Assembly (NCBI GenBank): GCA_041584475.1
Contig: JBFHDX010000063.1
Location: forward strand, 1-20,963
Direction of reading: 5' to 3'
From: JBFHDX01 sp041584475
GTDB taxonomy: Bacteria > Pseudomonadota > Alphaproteobacteria > UBA8366 > JADFVY01
DNA: 20,963 nucleotides
Positions 13,135 to 20,284 of this stretch are shown in pieces. The notes beneath the pieces are model-generated. The model made no database searches and was not told the origin of the DNA. It was given only the letters and a program-made list of their open reading frames with translations. Positions within the stretch are counted from its first letter, which is position 1; every line of letters starts with the position of its first letter. The position numbers and the translations under genes are program-made.

Positions 13135-14919
13135 ATGAACGGCTATGGAGCCCCGCTCAGGGATATGCGGTTCCTGCTGCACGAGCAGGGGCTGCTGCAA
13201 ACGGTGACGGCGCTGCCGGGCTTCGAGGAAGCCTCGGCGGAACTGGTCGACGCGATCCTCGAGGAAGCCGGCAAGCTGGCCGCCGACAAGCTCGCGCCGA
13301 TAAACCATGCCGCGGACCGCGCCGGCGGCGCAACGCTCGACAACGGCGTCGTGCGGACGTCCGAGGGCTTCGCCGACGCCTACCGCGCCTTCGTCGAGGG
13401 CGGCTGGAACGCGGTGCCGTTCGCGCCGGACCACGGCGGCCAGGGCCTGCCGTGGCTGGTGGCGATCGCGCTGCAGGAGATGTGGCAATCCGCCAACATG
13501 TCGTGGGCGCTGTGCCCGCTGCTGACGCAGAGCGCCGTCGAACTGCTGCAGGCGCACGGCAGCGAGGAGCAGAAGGCGACGTGGCTCGCGAGGCTGATCT
13601 CGGGCGAGTGGTCGGGCACGATGAACCTGACCGAGGCCGGGGCGGGCTCCGACGTCGGCGCGCTGAAATGCAGGGCGGAAAGGACGCCGGACGGCCATTA
13701 CCTGATCCGCGGCCAGAAGATCTTCATCACCTACGGCGAACACGACATGGCCGAGAACATCGTCCACATGGTGCTCGCCCGCACCCCCGATGCGGCGCCG
13801 GGGACCAAGGGCATATCGCTTTTCATCGTGCCCAAGTTCTTGGTCAAGGCCGACGGCTCGCTGGGCCGGCGCAACGACCTGCGCGCGGTCTCGCTCGAGG
13901 AGAAGCTCGGCATCCACGGCAGTCCGACCTGCGTCATGGCATTCGGCGATTCCGACGGCGCCGTCGGCTATCTGGTGGGCGAGGAGAGCCGGGGCATGGA
14001 GTACATGTTCACGATGATGAACAACGCCCGCATCAGTGTCGGGCTGCAGGGCGTCGCGATCGCCGAGCGCGCCTACCAGCAGGCGCGCGGCTACGCGCTG
14101 GAGCGCGTCCAGGGCAAGCCGGCCGGCGGCGACAAGACGATCATCGGCCACCCCGACGTGCGGCGCATGCTGATGACGATGCGCGCCCAGACCGAGGCCA
14201 TGCGGGCGGTGACCTACGATCTCGCCGCGACGCTCGACGTGTCGCGGCATCATTCGGACGATGCCTGGCGCGCCGCCGCCGAGCGACGGGTCGGCCTGCT
14301 GACCCCGGTCGCCAAGGGCTGGTGCACCGACACCGGCGTCGAGGTCGCGTCGCTCGGGATCCAGATCCACGGCGGCATGGGCTATATCGAGGAGACGGGG
14401 GCGGCGCAGCACCTCCGCGACGCGCGCATCGCGCCGATCTACGAGGGCACGAACGGCATCCAGGCGATCGACCTCGTGGGCCGCAAGCTGCTCCGCGACG
14501 AGGGCGCGGCGGCGGCCGAGTATGTCGAGGAGGTGCATGCCCTGATCAATGGCATGAACCCGCGCGAGGAGAGCGATATCGGCGTCGTCCGCCACCACCT
14601 CGCCCGCGCCGTCGACGCGCTCGACAACGCGACGCAGTTCCTGCTCGACAACGACGGCAAGGACACGGTTACGGCGCTGTGCGCGGCGAGCCACTATCTG
14701 CAGCTCTTCGGCATCGTCGCCGGCGGCGCCATGCTGGCGCGCGGCGCGTTGCGTGCGGTCGACGGCCGCGAGGCAGAAGGCGACGCCGCGTTCCTCGAGG
14801 CCAAGGTCGCGACGGCGCGGTTCTACGCCGAGCAGATCCTGCCGCGCGCGTCGTCGCTGGCGACGACGATCGCAACCGGCAGGGGCGCCGTCATGGCCCT
14901 GCCGGCGGACGCTTTCTGA
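13135..14919 (+). CDS. Acyl-CoA dehydrogenase, long form with C-terminal extension (DmdC-like)
   Basis: This is an FAD enzyme that introduces an alpha-beta double bond into an acyl-CoA. The 594-residue product exceeds the usual 380-400 and has the AcdA/DmdC layout. The N-terminal helical domain is followed by MNLTEAGAGSDVGALK at 163-178 (flavin-contacting strand), FITYGEHDMAENI, the C-terminal core with QIHGGMGYIEE at 410-420, and the catalytic Glu437 in APIYEGTNGIQAID. An extra helical domain occupies about 465-594. DmdC acts on methylmercaptopropionyl-CoA in DMSP breakdown, but paralogues serve fatty-acid oxidation and no dmd gene is nearby, so I give no symbol. GGGAG precedes the ATG. Confidence 0.92.
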   Translation: MNGYGAPLRDMRFLLHEQGLLQTVTALPGFEEASAELVDAILEEAGKLAADKLAPINHAADRAGGATLDNGVVRTSEGFADAYRAFVEGGWNAVPFAPDHGGQGLPWLVAIALQEMWQSANMSWALCPLLTQSAVELLQAHGSEEQKATWLARLISGEWSGTMNLTEAGAGSDVGALKCRAERTPDGHYLIRGQKIFITYGEHDMAENIVHMVLARTPDAAPGTKGISLFIVPKFLVKADGSLGRRNDLRAVSLEEKLGIHGSPTCVMAFGDSDGAVGYLVGEESRGMEYMFTMMNNARISVGLQGVAIAERAYQQARGYALERVQGKPAGGDKTIIGHPDVRRMLMTMRAQTEAMRAVTYDLAATLDVSRHHSDDAWRAAAERRVGLLTPVAKGWCTDTGVEVASLGIQIHGGMGYIEETGAAQHLRDARIAPIYEGTNGIQAIDLVGRKLLRDEGAAAAEYVEEVHALINGMNPREESDIGVVRHHLARAVDALDNATQFLLDNDGKDTVTALCAASHYLQLFGIVAGGAMLARGALRAVDGREAEGDAAFLEAKVATARFYAEQILPRASSLATTIATGRGAVMALPADAF

Positions 14920-14934
14920 AGCGGTGCGCGAAGG

Positions 14935-14954
14935 CCGCCGCGGTCAGGCGGCGG
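14935..14954. terminator. Hairpin between convergent genes
   Basis: CCGCCGC (14935-14941) pairs perfectly with GCGGCGG (14948-14954) around a 6-base loop. It sits where the acyl-CoA dehydrogenase and XRE-type genes converge, and overlaps the last codons of the latter. There is no T run. Confidence 0.3.
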
Positions 14955-15234
14955 AACGGGTCATGCCCGGCGCGTCGCGGTAGTACAGCTCGCACGACTC
15001 GCCGAATTCGGCGGCGTCCATGCAGAACGCCCGGGCCATCGCCGCGTACATCGCGCGGGGCAGCCGGACCTCGCCGCTCTCGACCCAGCCGATCAGCTCG
15101 ACGCTCGCCGCGCCGGCCTGTTCCGCCAGTTCCGCCTCGGTAATCTGCCAGTGCCGCCGCAGCGCGCGCAGCCACTGGCCCGCCTCGCGATAGCGCGTGG
15201 CGTCGGCGCTGGCGGCATCGTTCTTGGTGTGCAT
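14944..15234 (-). CDS. Small XRE-type helix-turn-helix regulator
   Basis: The 96-residue product carries one helix-turn-helix domain at about 17-70. WLRALRRHWQITEAELAEQAGAASVELIGWVESGEVRLP follows the XRE/Cro pattern (LAEQAG for the turn, then the recognition helix and the WExG-like WVESGE). The C-terminal AFCMDAAEFGESCELYYRD may serve dimerisation or sensing and has two cysteines. I use the ATG at 15232-15234, which has GGAGG 11 bases upstream; in-frame ATGs at 15276 and 15288 lack one. Two copies of a 10-base motif flank its predicted -10, so it probably represses itself. Its targets are unknown. Confidence 0.8.
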   Translation of the reverse strand: MHTKNDAASADATRYREAGQWLRALRRHWQITEAELAEQAGAASVELIGWVESGEVRLPRAMYAAMARAFCMDAAEFGESCELYYRDAPGMTRSAA

Positions 15235-15278
15235 CGTCTCGTTGTCCTCCGTTGCAGGGGGATGCACAGCATTCATGC

Positions 15279-15288
15279 TGCAATGCAA
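15279..15288 (-). promoter_or_regulatory. Operator copy 2 for the XRE-type gene
   Basis: TTGCATTGCA on the minus strand is identical to the copy at 15307-15316, with 28 bases between their starts. It shares its first base with the end of the -10 element and covers the predicted transcription start near 15281, a position suited to repression. Confidence 0.5.
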
Positions 15289-15316
15289 TATTAGAACGGT
15301 CTATTGTGCAATGCAA
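15288..15316 (-). promoter_or_regulatory. Promoter of the XRE-type gene with operator copy 1
   Basis: On the minus strand TTGCAT (15316-15311) and TAATAT (15293-15288) are spaced by 17 bases, in an AT-rich patch rare in this window. The first TTGCATTGCA repeat (15316-15307) contains the -35. Both hexamers are imperfect, but their position, 17-base spacing and the flanking repeats support a real, self-regulated promoter. Confidence 0.5.
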
Positions 15317-15338
15317 CAGAAAATGCCCGGCCCCGGCA

Positions 15339-15827
15339 TCAGCGGGCCGCTGAAAGCGGCCGGAGGCCGCCGTCGTCCGCAAGCTCGGCGAGCATGTCGC
15401 GCACCGTGCGGCGGGTCTCGGGATGGCGCTTGCCCGGCGCGATATCGGCCAGCGGGCGCAGCACGAAGGCGCGCTCGGCGAGCGCCGGATGCGGCACCGC
15501 AAGATCGGGCGTCCTGATTACCGCGTCACCGAAAAAGATGATGTCGAGGTCGATGATGCGGGGCCCGAAACGCACCGTCGGCGTGCGTCCGAGCTCACGC
15601 TCGATGCTCTTGAGCCGGCCGAGCAGCGCCACCGCGTCGAGGCGCGTGCGGCCGCGCAGCGCCATGTTCAGAAACGGCGGCTGGTCGAGGATGTAGCGCG
15701 GATCGGTCTCGTAGATCGGCGAGCGATCGAGCACGCTGACGTCGGGCGGCAGGGCGGCGATCGCCGCCTCAAGGTTGGCCTCGCGATCTCCCAGATTGCT
15801 GCCGAGCGCTAGAAAGACCTCGGTCAT
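15339..15827 (-). CDS. folK: 2-amino-4-hydroxy-6-hydroxymethyldihydropteridine pyrophosphokinase
   Basis: This enzyme moves pyrophosphate from ATP to 6-hydroxymethyl-7,8-dihydropterin, one step before dihydropteroate synthase in folate synthesis. The 162-residue product has the family start VFLALGSNLGDREANL, the SPIYETDPRY segment at 36-45, PFLNMALRGRT, and the signature FGPRIIDLDIIFFGD at 88-101 with the two Mg-binding Asp. VPHPALAERAFVLRPLADIAP follows at 111-131. Its ATG overlaps the folP stop by 4 bases (ATGA), so the two are translationally coupled. The folB aldolase that often lies with them is absent here. Confidence 0.97.
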   Translation of the reverse strand: MTEVFLALGSNLGDREANLEAAIAALPPDVSVLDRSPIYETDPRYILDQPPFLNMALRGRTRLDAVALLGRLKSIERELGRTPTVRFGPRIIDLDIIFFGDAVIRTPDLAVPHPALAERAFVLRPLADIAPGKRHPETRRTVRDMLAELADDGGLRPLSAAR

Positions 15828-16729
15828 GCGGCCACGCCCGACCGGTCCGCCGTGTCGCCGTCCGGGGTGGTCCGCAGGATCGCGTCGCTCATCCGGGCGA
15901 TACGCGCCATGGCACGCACGTCGTGGACACGGACGATGTCGGCGCCGCGCGCGATCGACAGGGCGACGGCCGCGGCGGTCCCCTCGAGCCGTTCCTCGAC
16001 CGGCAGGTCGAGCACGCGGCCGATGAAGGACTTGCGGCTCGGCCCCGAGAGCACCGGATAGCCGAGCGACTTGATGCGATCGAGGTGATTGATGAGCGCC
16101 ATGTTCTGGCTCACGGTCTTGCCGAAGCCGATGCCGGGATCGAGGACGATCTGGTCGGCGGCGATGCCGGCGCTGCGCGCGGCGTCGGCGAGAACCGCAA
16201 GCTCCGCCGCCACTTCGTCGAGCAGATGCCCGTATTCGGCCTCGCGATAGCTGCCGCCGAGGCGGTCGATCACGACCTCGCTGGGACGGCTGTGATTGTG
16301 CATGAGGATGACCGGCGCTCCGCGCGCCGCGAGCAGCGCCGCGAGTTCAGGATCGGCGCGCAGGCCCCAGACGTCGTTGACGATCTGTGCACCGGCGTCG
16401 AGCGCGGCCGCGGCCACGGCGGCCTTGAAGGTGTCGACCGAAAGCACGGTCTCGGGCAGCGCGGCGGCGACCGCCTCGATGACCGGCACGACGCGGCGCA
16501 GCTCCTCGTCCGCGGTCAGCGGCGTCGCCCCCGGGCGCGTGCTCTCGCCGCCGATATCGAGGATGTCCGCGCCCGACGCCGCGAACTCGCGTGCCTGGGC
16601 CAGCGCCCGCTCGACGAGCGCGTCATCGGCGCCGCCCAGCCCGTCGCCGGAGAACGAATCCGGCGTCACGTTGAGGATGCCCATGACGAAGGTGCGCGTT
16701 CCCCACTCGAACCGTTCCTGTAGCCGCAT
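15824..16729 (-). CDS. folP: Dihydropteroate synthase
   Basis: This enzyme joins the pterin pyrophosphate from FolK to para-aminobenzoate, giving dihydropteroate; it is the sulfonamide target. The 301-residue TIM-barrel product has all signatures: MGILNVTPDSFSGDG at 16-30, DIGGESTRPGATP at 58-70, SVDTFK at 97-102, IVNDVWG at 116-122, LMHNHS at 142-147, VLDPGIGFGKT at 195-205, LSGPSRKSFIG at 227-237 and RVHDV at 267-271. It starts the folP-folK pair with a GGAG about 10 bases before the ATG. The isochorismatase-family gene lies 61 bases upstream on the same strand. Confidence 0.97.
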   Translation of the reverse strand: MRLQERFEWGTRTFVMGILNVTPDSFSGDGLGGADDALVERALAQAREFAASGADILDIGGESTRPGATPLTADEELRRVVPVIEAVAAALPETVLSVDTFKAAVAAAALDAGAQIVNDVWGLRADPELAALLAARGAPVILMHNHSRPSEVVIDRLGGSYREAEYGHLLDEVAAELAVLADAARSAGIAADQIVLDPGIGFGKTVSQNMALINHLDRIKSLGYPVLSGPSRKSFIGRVLDLPVEERLEGTAAAVALSIARGADIVRVHDVRAMARIARMSDAILRTTPDGDTADRSGVAA

Positions 16730-16790
16730 GGCGTCGGTGCTCCATCTTCGGTGCGGCCGGCCCGCGCCCGTCCGGGTCCCGGCCCCGTGG

Positions 16791-17546
16791 CTAGGCGGCC
16801 TGCTCGGCGGCGATCGTCACGCCGTCGGCGAGCAGCGCACCGCGTGACGCCATGAAGTAGAGACCGAGATAGTGCGCCGGCTGCTGCGGGTGGGCCGCGC
16901 TTTCCGGCAATCCCAGTTCGAGCGCGGTCTCGCGCGGCAGATCGTAGGTCGCGCAGCCATCGGCGTAGACCGCGATGTCGCGCAGCATCGGCGTCAGGCC
17001 GTGGTTGCGCGCCGACAGCATGGTCAGAACGAAGTCCATGACGCAGATGTCGGTGCAGATGCCGACGACCAGGAGTCGCTGCAGTCCGTTCCGGTTGACC
17101 CAGTCGACGACCGCGTTGCGCCCGTCGGCGCCGATCGCGCCGACGAAGGTGTTTATGCAGTCCTTGCGCAACAGCATCGCCGCCGGCTCTTCCTCGAGCC
17201 ATTTCAGCGCCGGTACGAGCTCCTCCTCGCCGGTCCCGCGTTCGCAGTGCGGCGGATAGGGCGGTTCCGGCTTGCCCGGCTCGTGCGTATCGAGCGTGAC
17301 GAGGATCGGCCAGCCGCGCGCCGCGAAGTCGCGGGCCAGCCGGTCGGTCTCGACGATCATGCGGTCGACCTGCGGATTCTGCGCCGGCGGCGCGAGGTTG
17401 CCGCAACCGACCGATGCAAAGCCGTTGACCTCGTCGACAATGACCAATCCGGTGCCGGAGGCGGAAATCGACAGATCCTGCATCGACAGCGGCATCGCCT
17501 CGAGCAGCGAGCCGACGAGGTCGCGGGCGGGCGGTGCGTTGGACAT
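16791..17546 (-). CDS. Isochorismatase-family cysteine hydrolase (nicotinamidase-like)
   Basis: This is a 251-residue hydrolase of the isochorismatase/nicotinamidase superfamily, which hydrolyses amides through a Cys-Asp-Lys triad. Asp38 in LVIVDEVNGF, Lys128 in LLRKDCINTF and Cys168 in VGICTDICVMDF fill the three positions. HEPGKPEPPYPPHC with GT then E-rich residues resembles the substrate loop of nicotinamidases, including the plant-type ones. The usual metal-binding D-x-H motif is only partly matched by LDTHEP at 85-90. Nicotinamide deamidation for NAD salvage is the leading guess; other amides cannot be excluded. GGAG stands 6 bases before the ATG. Confidence 0.85.
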   Translation of the reverse strand: MSNAPPARDLVGSLLEAMPLSMQDLSISASGTGLVIVDEVNGFASVGCGNLAPPAQNPQVDRMIVETDRLARDFAARGWPILVTLDTHEPGKPEPPYPPHCERGTGEEELVPALKWLEEEPAAMLLRKDCINTFVGAIGADGRNAVVDWVNRNGLQRLLVVGICTDICVMDFVLTMLSARNHGLTPMLRDIAVYADGCATYDLPRETALELGLPESAAHPQQPAHYLGLYFMASRGALLADGVTIAAEQAA

Positions 17547-17594
17547 GGGATGCTCCCGAGCTGCATGGCCAGGGGCAGTAACCCCTTTCCATGG

Positions 17595-17609
17595 TTAACG
17601 ATTCATTAA
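17595..17609. promoter_or_regulatory. CtrA-type site (TTAA-N7-TTAA)
   Basis: TTAACGATTCATTAA matches the full CtrA consensus TTAA-N7-TTAA exactly. It lies in an AT-rich island of about 70 bases between the divergent hydrolase (start 17546) and MlaC-like (start 17687) genes. CtrA is the alphaproteobacterial cell-cycle and motility regulator. Possible -10 sequences follow but none is clear, so which gene is controlled is open. Confidence 0.45.
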
Positions 17610-17686
17610 ATATATCTTATCGATTCGCCGCTTATTTGGTACCATGTTTGTATAGGGTGGGCGAACGAAGCAGCGCAGGGGACGTC

Positions 17687-18331
17687 ATGCGTCGACTGGC
17701 GGGTTATCGCGGCAACCGACTTCGGGTTGTTCTCGCGATCGTATTCTTCGGCATTGCGGGTATGCTTCCCGCGGGTGCCGGGGCGATCGCGGGCGGCACG
17801 GAGGCGGAGGCGTTCGTCCGCGACCTCGCGTCGAACGCGGTGGCCATGGTCGGCCGGGACAACCAGACCGAGTCCGAGCGCGAGGCGGAGTTCCGGCAGA
17901 TCGTGCGCCGCGGTTTCGCGCTCGACCTGATCGGGCGTTTCGTTGTCGGCCGCTACTGGCGCGAGATGACCGAGGCGCAACAGCGCGAATACCAGGACCT
18001 GTTCGCGGAGTGGCTGCTGAAGAGCTACGCCGGAAGGCTGGGCGGCTATCGCGGGCAGTCGCTGGAAATCGTCAAGAGCGTCGACGCCGGCACCCGGGAC
18101 GTCTTCGTGCGCACCCACGTCATCCGGCCCGACGGGCCGCCGATCGCCGCCGACTGGCGCGTCCGGGATTTCGACGGTGACTACAAGATCATCGACGTCG
18201 TGGTCGAGGGCGTCAGCATGGCTACAACGCAGAAGTCGGAGTTCGAGTCCGTGATCCGCAGGGTCGGCGTCGAGGGCCTGCTGGAAACCCTGCGCGATCG
18301 GCTTGCCCTGCTCATCGCCGGCAGCGGCTAG
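17687..18331 (+). CDS. MlaC/Ttg2D-family phospholipid-binding protein
   Basis: This is a periplasmic lipid carrier of the MlaC family, which shuttles phospholipids between outer-membrane MlaA and the inner-membrane MlaFEDB complex. The 214-residue product begins with a signal peptide (hydrophobic residues 13-30, cleavage near AGAGA). The MlaC fold follows: FRQIVRRGFALDLIGRFVVGRYWREMTEAQQREYQDLFAEWL, then the SYAGRL strand, VFVRTHVI, ADWRVRDFDGDYKIIDVVVEGVSM, and a C-terminal helix RVGVEGLLETLRDRL. I use the ATG at 17687 because the signal peptide fits; an upstream ATG at 17591 would add 32 residues and overlap the CtrA-type site. No other mla gene is adjacent, so it may be an orphan copy. Confidence 0.88.
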   Translation: MRRLAGYRGNRLRVVLAIVFFGIAGMLPAGAGAIAGGTEAEAFVRDLASNAVAMVGRDNQTESEREAEFRQIVRRGFALDLIGRFVVGRYWREMTEAQQREYQDLFAEWLLKSYAGRLGGYRGQSLEIVKSVDAGTRDVFVRTHVIRPDGPPIAADWRVRDFDGDYKIIDVVVEGVSMATTQKSEFESVIRRVGVEGLLETLRDRLALLIAGSG

Positions 18332-18343
18332 CGCGCCGCCGGC
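18317..18343. terminator. Hairpin between convergent genes
   Basis: GCCGGC (18317-18322) pairs with GCCGGC (18338-18343); after one A/C mismatch, GCG (18324-18326) pairs with CGC (18334-18336). It spans the MlaC-like stop codon and lies just before the convergent stop of the small membrane peptide. There is no T run, so it is only a possible bidirectional terminator. Confidence 0.3.
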
Positions 18344-18349
18344 CCGGCG

Positions 18350-18481
18350 TCACAGCCGGACGTTCCCCTGGGCCGATCGATAGACCTGCTCGGATTCCAG
18401 GCCGACGCCGATGCGCAGAATAACGCCCGCCGACACGGCAATGACTACGGCAACGGCCATCGCGGCCAGAAAAGCTCTCAT
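18350..18481 (-). CDS. 43-residue single-span membrane peptide
   Basis: A complete small reading frame encodes MRAFLAAMAVAVVIAVSAGV followed by a short polar tail ending NVRL. Residues 3-22 form one hydrophobic span or an uncleaved signal anchor, leaving about 20 residues outside, with ESEQVYRSAQG before the end. A GAGGAG ribosome-binding site stands about 10 bases before the ATG. It lies 36 bases after the WD40-cytochrome c gene on the same strand, so it is probably the last gene of the formate dehydrogenase operon. The function is unknown; a small accessory subunit of a membrane redox complex is a guess from position. Confidence 0.65.
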   Translation of the reverse strand: MRAFLAAMAVAVVIAVSAGVILRIGVGLESEQVYRSAQGNVRL

Positions 18482-18517
18482 CGCTCAGTTCTCCTCTCGG
18501 ATTTCCGCCGGGGCACC

Positions 18518-19834
18518 CTAGTCGCTCGCCGTCACCTCCTTGAGATAGGCGATCAGGGCCGCCCTGTCCTCGGCGTTCGGCATGCTCTGCAGCGGCATCT
18601 TCGAACCCGGCGTGTAGGTGTCCGGCCCCAGGGCGAAGAGCCGGTCGAACGTCTCCTCTGTCCAGACGAGGCCGCTCTGCGCCAGCGCCTCGGAATAGGG
18701 GTAGCCCCGCACGCTGCCGGCGCTGCGGCCGAATATGCCGTACAGGGTGGGCCCGGCCTTGTTGCCGCCGTCCGCGGTGATCGAGTGGCAGGCCCGGCAC
18801 TTGCGGAACAGGCGGGCACCGCGGCCGGCATCGCCGTTCAATTGGGCCACGGCGGCCCGCGCGTCGAGCGCCGCCGCGGTCTCGGTGGCAGGGCCGACCG
18901 CTTCACCGAACTCGACGTCCCAGACCTTCACCACGTCGTCGGCGCCGGCGGACAGCAGCAGACGGCCGTCCGGCGTGAAGTCGAGCGACCAGACGGGGCC
19001 CTTGTGTCCGGCGAGCTCGTGCACCAGCTTCCCGGTCGGCAGGTGCCAGATACGGACCAGTTGATCGAGACCGCCCGAGGCCGCCAATTTGCCGTTCGGC
19101 GAGACCGCAACGGCGAAGACCGAGCCGGTATGGCCGGTCCACTGATCGCGCTCCTCGCCGCTGGCGATGTCCCAAACGCGCACGGTCTCGTCGACGCTGC
19201 CCGACAGCAGCGAGCTGCCGTCCGGCGTGAAGCGAACGGAGTTTGCCGAAAAGTCATGGCCGGTAAGCGTCAGCAGCGGCGTACCGTCGGACACACGCCA
19301 CAGCCGGACCGTCGAGTCGTAGCCGCCGGAGGCGAGCGTCGCGCCGTCCGGTGCGAAGGCGACCGAGTTCACGTTGCCCTCGTGACCCTCGAGCGTCCGC
19401 AGCAGACTTAGCCCGGCCAGGTCCCAGAGGCGAACCGTCCCGTCCCACGCCGCCGACGCCGCAAGCCCGCCGTCGGGCGACACGGCGACCGCGGCGACCT
19501 TGCCCTGGTGGCCGGTGAAGCGGTGCCGGACGACGCCGTCGGGCAGCGACCACAGGATGACGGTACCGTCGTCGGCCGCTGACAGCGCACCGGACCCGTC
19601 GGGAAGGAAGGCGACGGCGTTCACCCCGCCCTCGTGGCCGTCGAAGCGGCCGAGCCGCTCGCCAGCGGGCACCCGCCAGTACATCACCGTATAGTCGAAG
19701 CTGGCCGTCAGCGCGTGGCGGCCGTCCGGCGAGGTGGCGACCGACTTGACGAATCCGCCGTGGCCGACGAAATCGGCGGCGACCGCCGCCGGCAGGAGCA
19801 GAGCCAGAGATCCGGCGAAGATCCAGCCCTTCAA
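18518..19834 (-). CDS. Secreted seven-bladed WD40 propeller fused to a class I cytochrome c
   Basis: The 438-residue product starts with a signal peptide (MKGWIFAGSLALLLPAAVA, cleavage near residue 19). Seven WD40 repeats span about 22-306: the GH pairs fall at 24, 66, 108, 150, 192, 234 and 276 and the closing Trp at 53, 95, 137, 179, 221, 263 and 305, each exactly 42 residues apart. After an Ala-rich linker comes a cytochrome c domain (336-438) with the haem site CRACH at 346-350 and a likely axial Met413 in SKMPLQ. Secretion and haem attachment place it in the periplasm. Downstream of the formate dehydrogenase gamma subunit it may accept electrons or organise partners; no such role is proven. 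Confidence 0.93.
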   Translation of the reverse strand: MKGWIFAGSLALLLPAAVAADFVGHGGFVKSVATSPDGRHALTASFDYTVMYWRVPAGERLGRFDGHEGGVNAVAFLPDGSGALSAADDGTVILWSLPDGVVRHRFTGHQGKVAAVAVSPDGGLAASAAWDGTVRLWDLAGLSLLRTLEGHEGNVNSVAFAPDGATLASGGYDSTVRLWRVSDGTPLLTLTGHDFSANSVRFTPDGSSLLSGSVDETVRVWDIASGEERDQWTGHTGSVFAVAVSPNGKLAASGGLDQLVRIWHLPTGKLVHELAGHKGPVWSLDFTPDGRLLLSAGADDVVKVWDVEFGEAVGPATETAAALDARAAVAQLNGDAGRGARLFRKCRACHSITADGGNKAGPTLYGIFGRSAGSVRGYPYSEALAQSGLVWTEETFDRLFALGPDTYTPGSKMPLQSMPNAEDRAALIAYLKEVTASD

Positions 19835-19867
19835 TTCGTGTCTCCCGATCTCGCCGGGCGGAACCCG

Positions 19868-20266
19868 CTAGCGCAGTGTCTCGCGCCGCAGGGTCGGCCC
19901 GACATCCTCGCTCACGCCGCCGCCGGCCGGAGCGCTCGTCACCGCGCCTTCGCTGCCCTGGCGATACTGGGATATCAGCTTGCCCGAGCGGCGATCGATC
20001 ATCAGCACGTTCACCTGGAACGCCTCGTTGAAATTGCCTTCCGGGTTCATCACGGTGATCCGGAAGGCCGGCGCCCCGTCGATGACCTCCTCGCGCACGC
20101 GCAGCACCTCGACGCCGTAGTCGCGCTGCAGCGCCGTGCGCGCGTCCGCCTCGCTCAGCAACGCCTGGGCCATGGCCCGTGGTGGTGGCGCCGCCAGGTG
20201 CAGCCCCGTCAGCGCGACCGCCGCCACGGCCGCCGGCATCCAGCTTCGTGCCATCCCCTGTCTCAT
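19868..20266 (-). CDS. Secreted PepSY-like small protein
   Basis: The 132-residue product has a signal peptide (residues 1-33, cleavage near AMA-Q) and then one PepSY-like unit at about 37-101: LSEADARTALQRDYGVEVLRVREEV, ITVMNPEGNFNEAFQVNVLMIDRRSGKLISQYR. The last part matches the V-x-VD-x-x-TG-x-V strand pattern of PepSY domains, with DRRSGKL. A flexible Gly/Ala tail follows. It lies 18 bases after the formate dehydrogenase gamma gene and 33 before the WD40-cytochrome c gene, so one operon is likely. The ATG at 20266 has GGAAGG about 10 bases before it; the ATG at 20254 is an alternative. Function unknown. Confidence 0.7.
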   Translation of the reverse strand: MRQGMARSWMPAAVAAVALTGLHLAAPPPRAMAQALLSEADARTALQRDYGVEVLRVREEVIDGAPAFRITVMNPEGNFNEAFQVNVLMIDRRSGKLISQYRQGSEGAVTSAPAGGGVSEDVGPTLRRETLR

Positions 20267-20284
20267 GTCACTTTGGCCTTCCGT

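Noticed and set aside
12801..15143. 780-codon plus-strand frame across hsp20, the acyl-CoA dehydrogenase and the XRE gene
   Set aside because: It runs out of phase with three recognisable genes and its product is low-complexity Arg/Pro/Gly, so it is a frame shadow.
14944..15234. XRE-type gene as the antitoxin of a toxin-antitoxin pair
   Set aside because: No small toxin-like frame adjoins it; its neighbours are folK and the acyl-CoA dehydrogenase.
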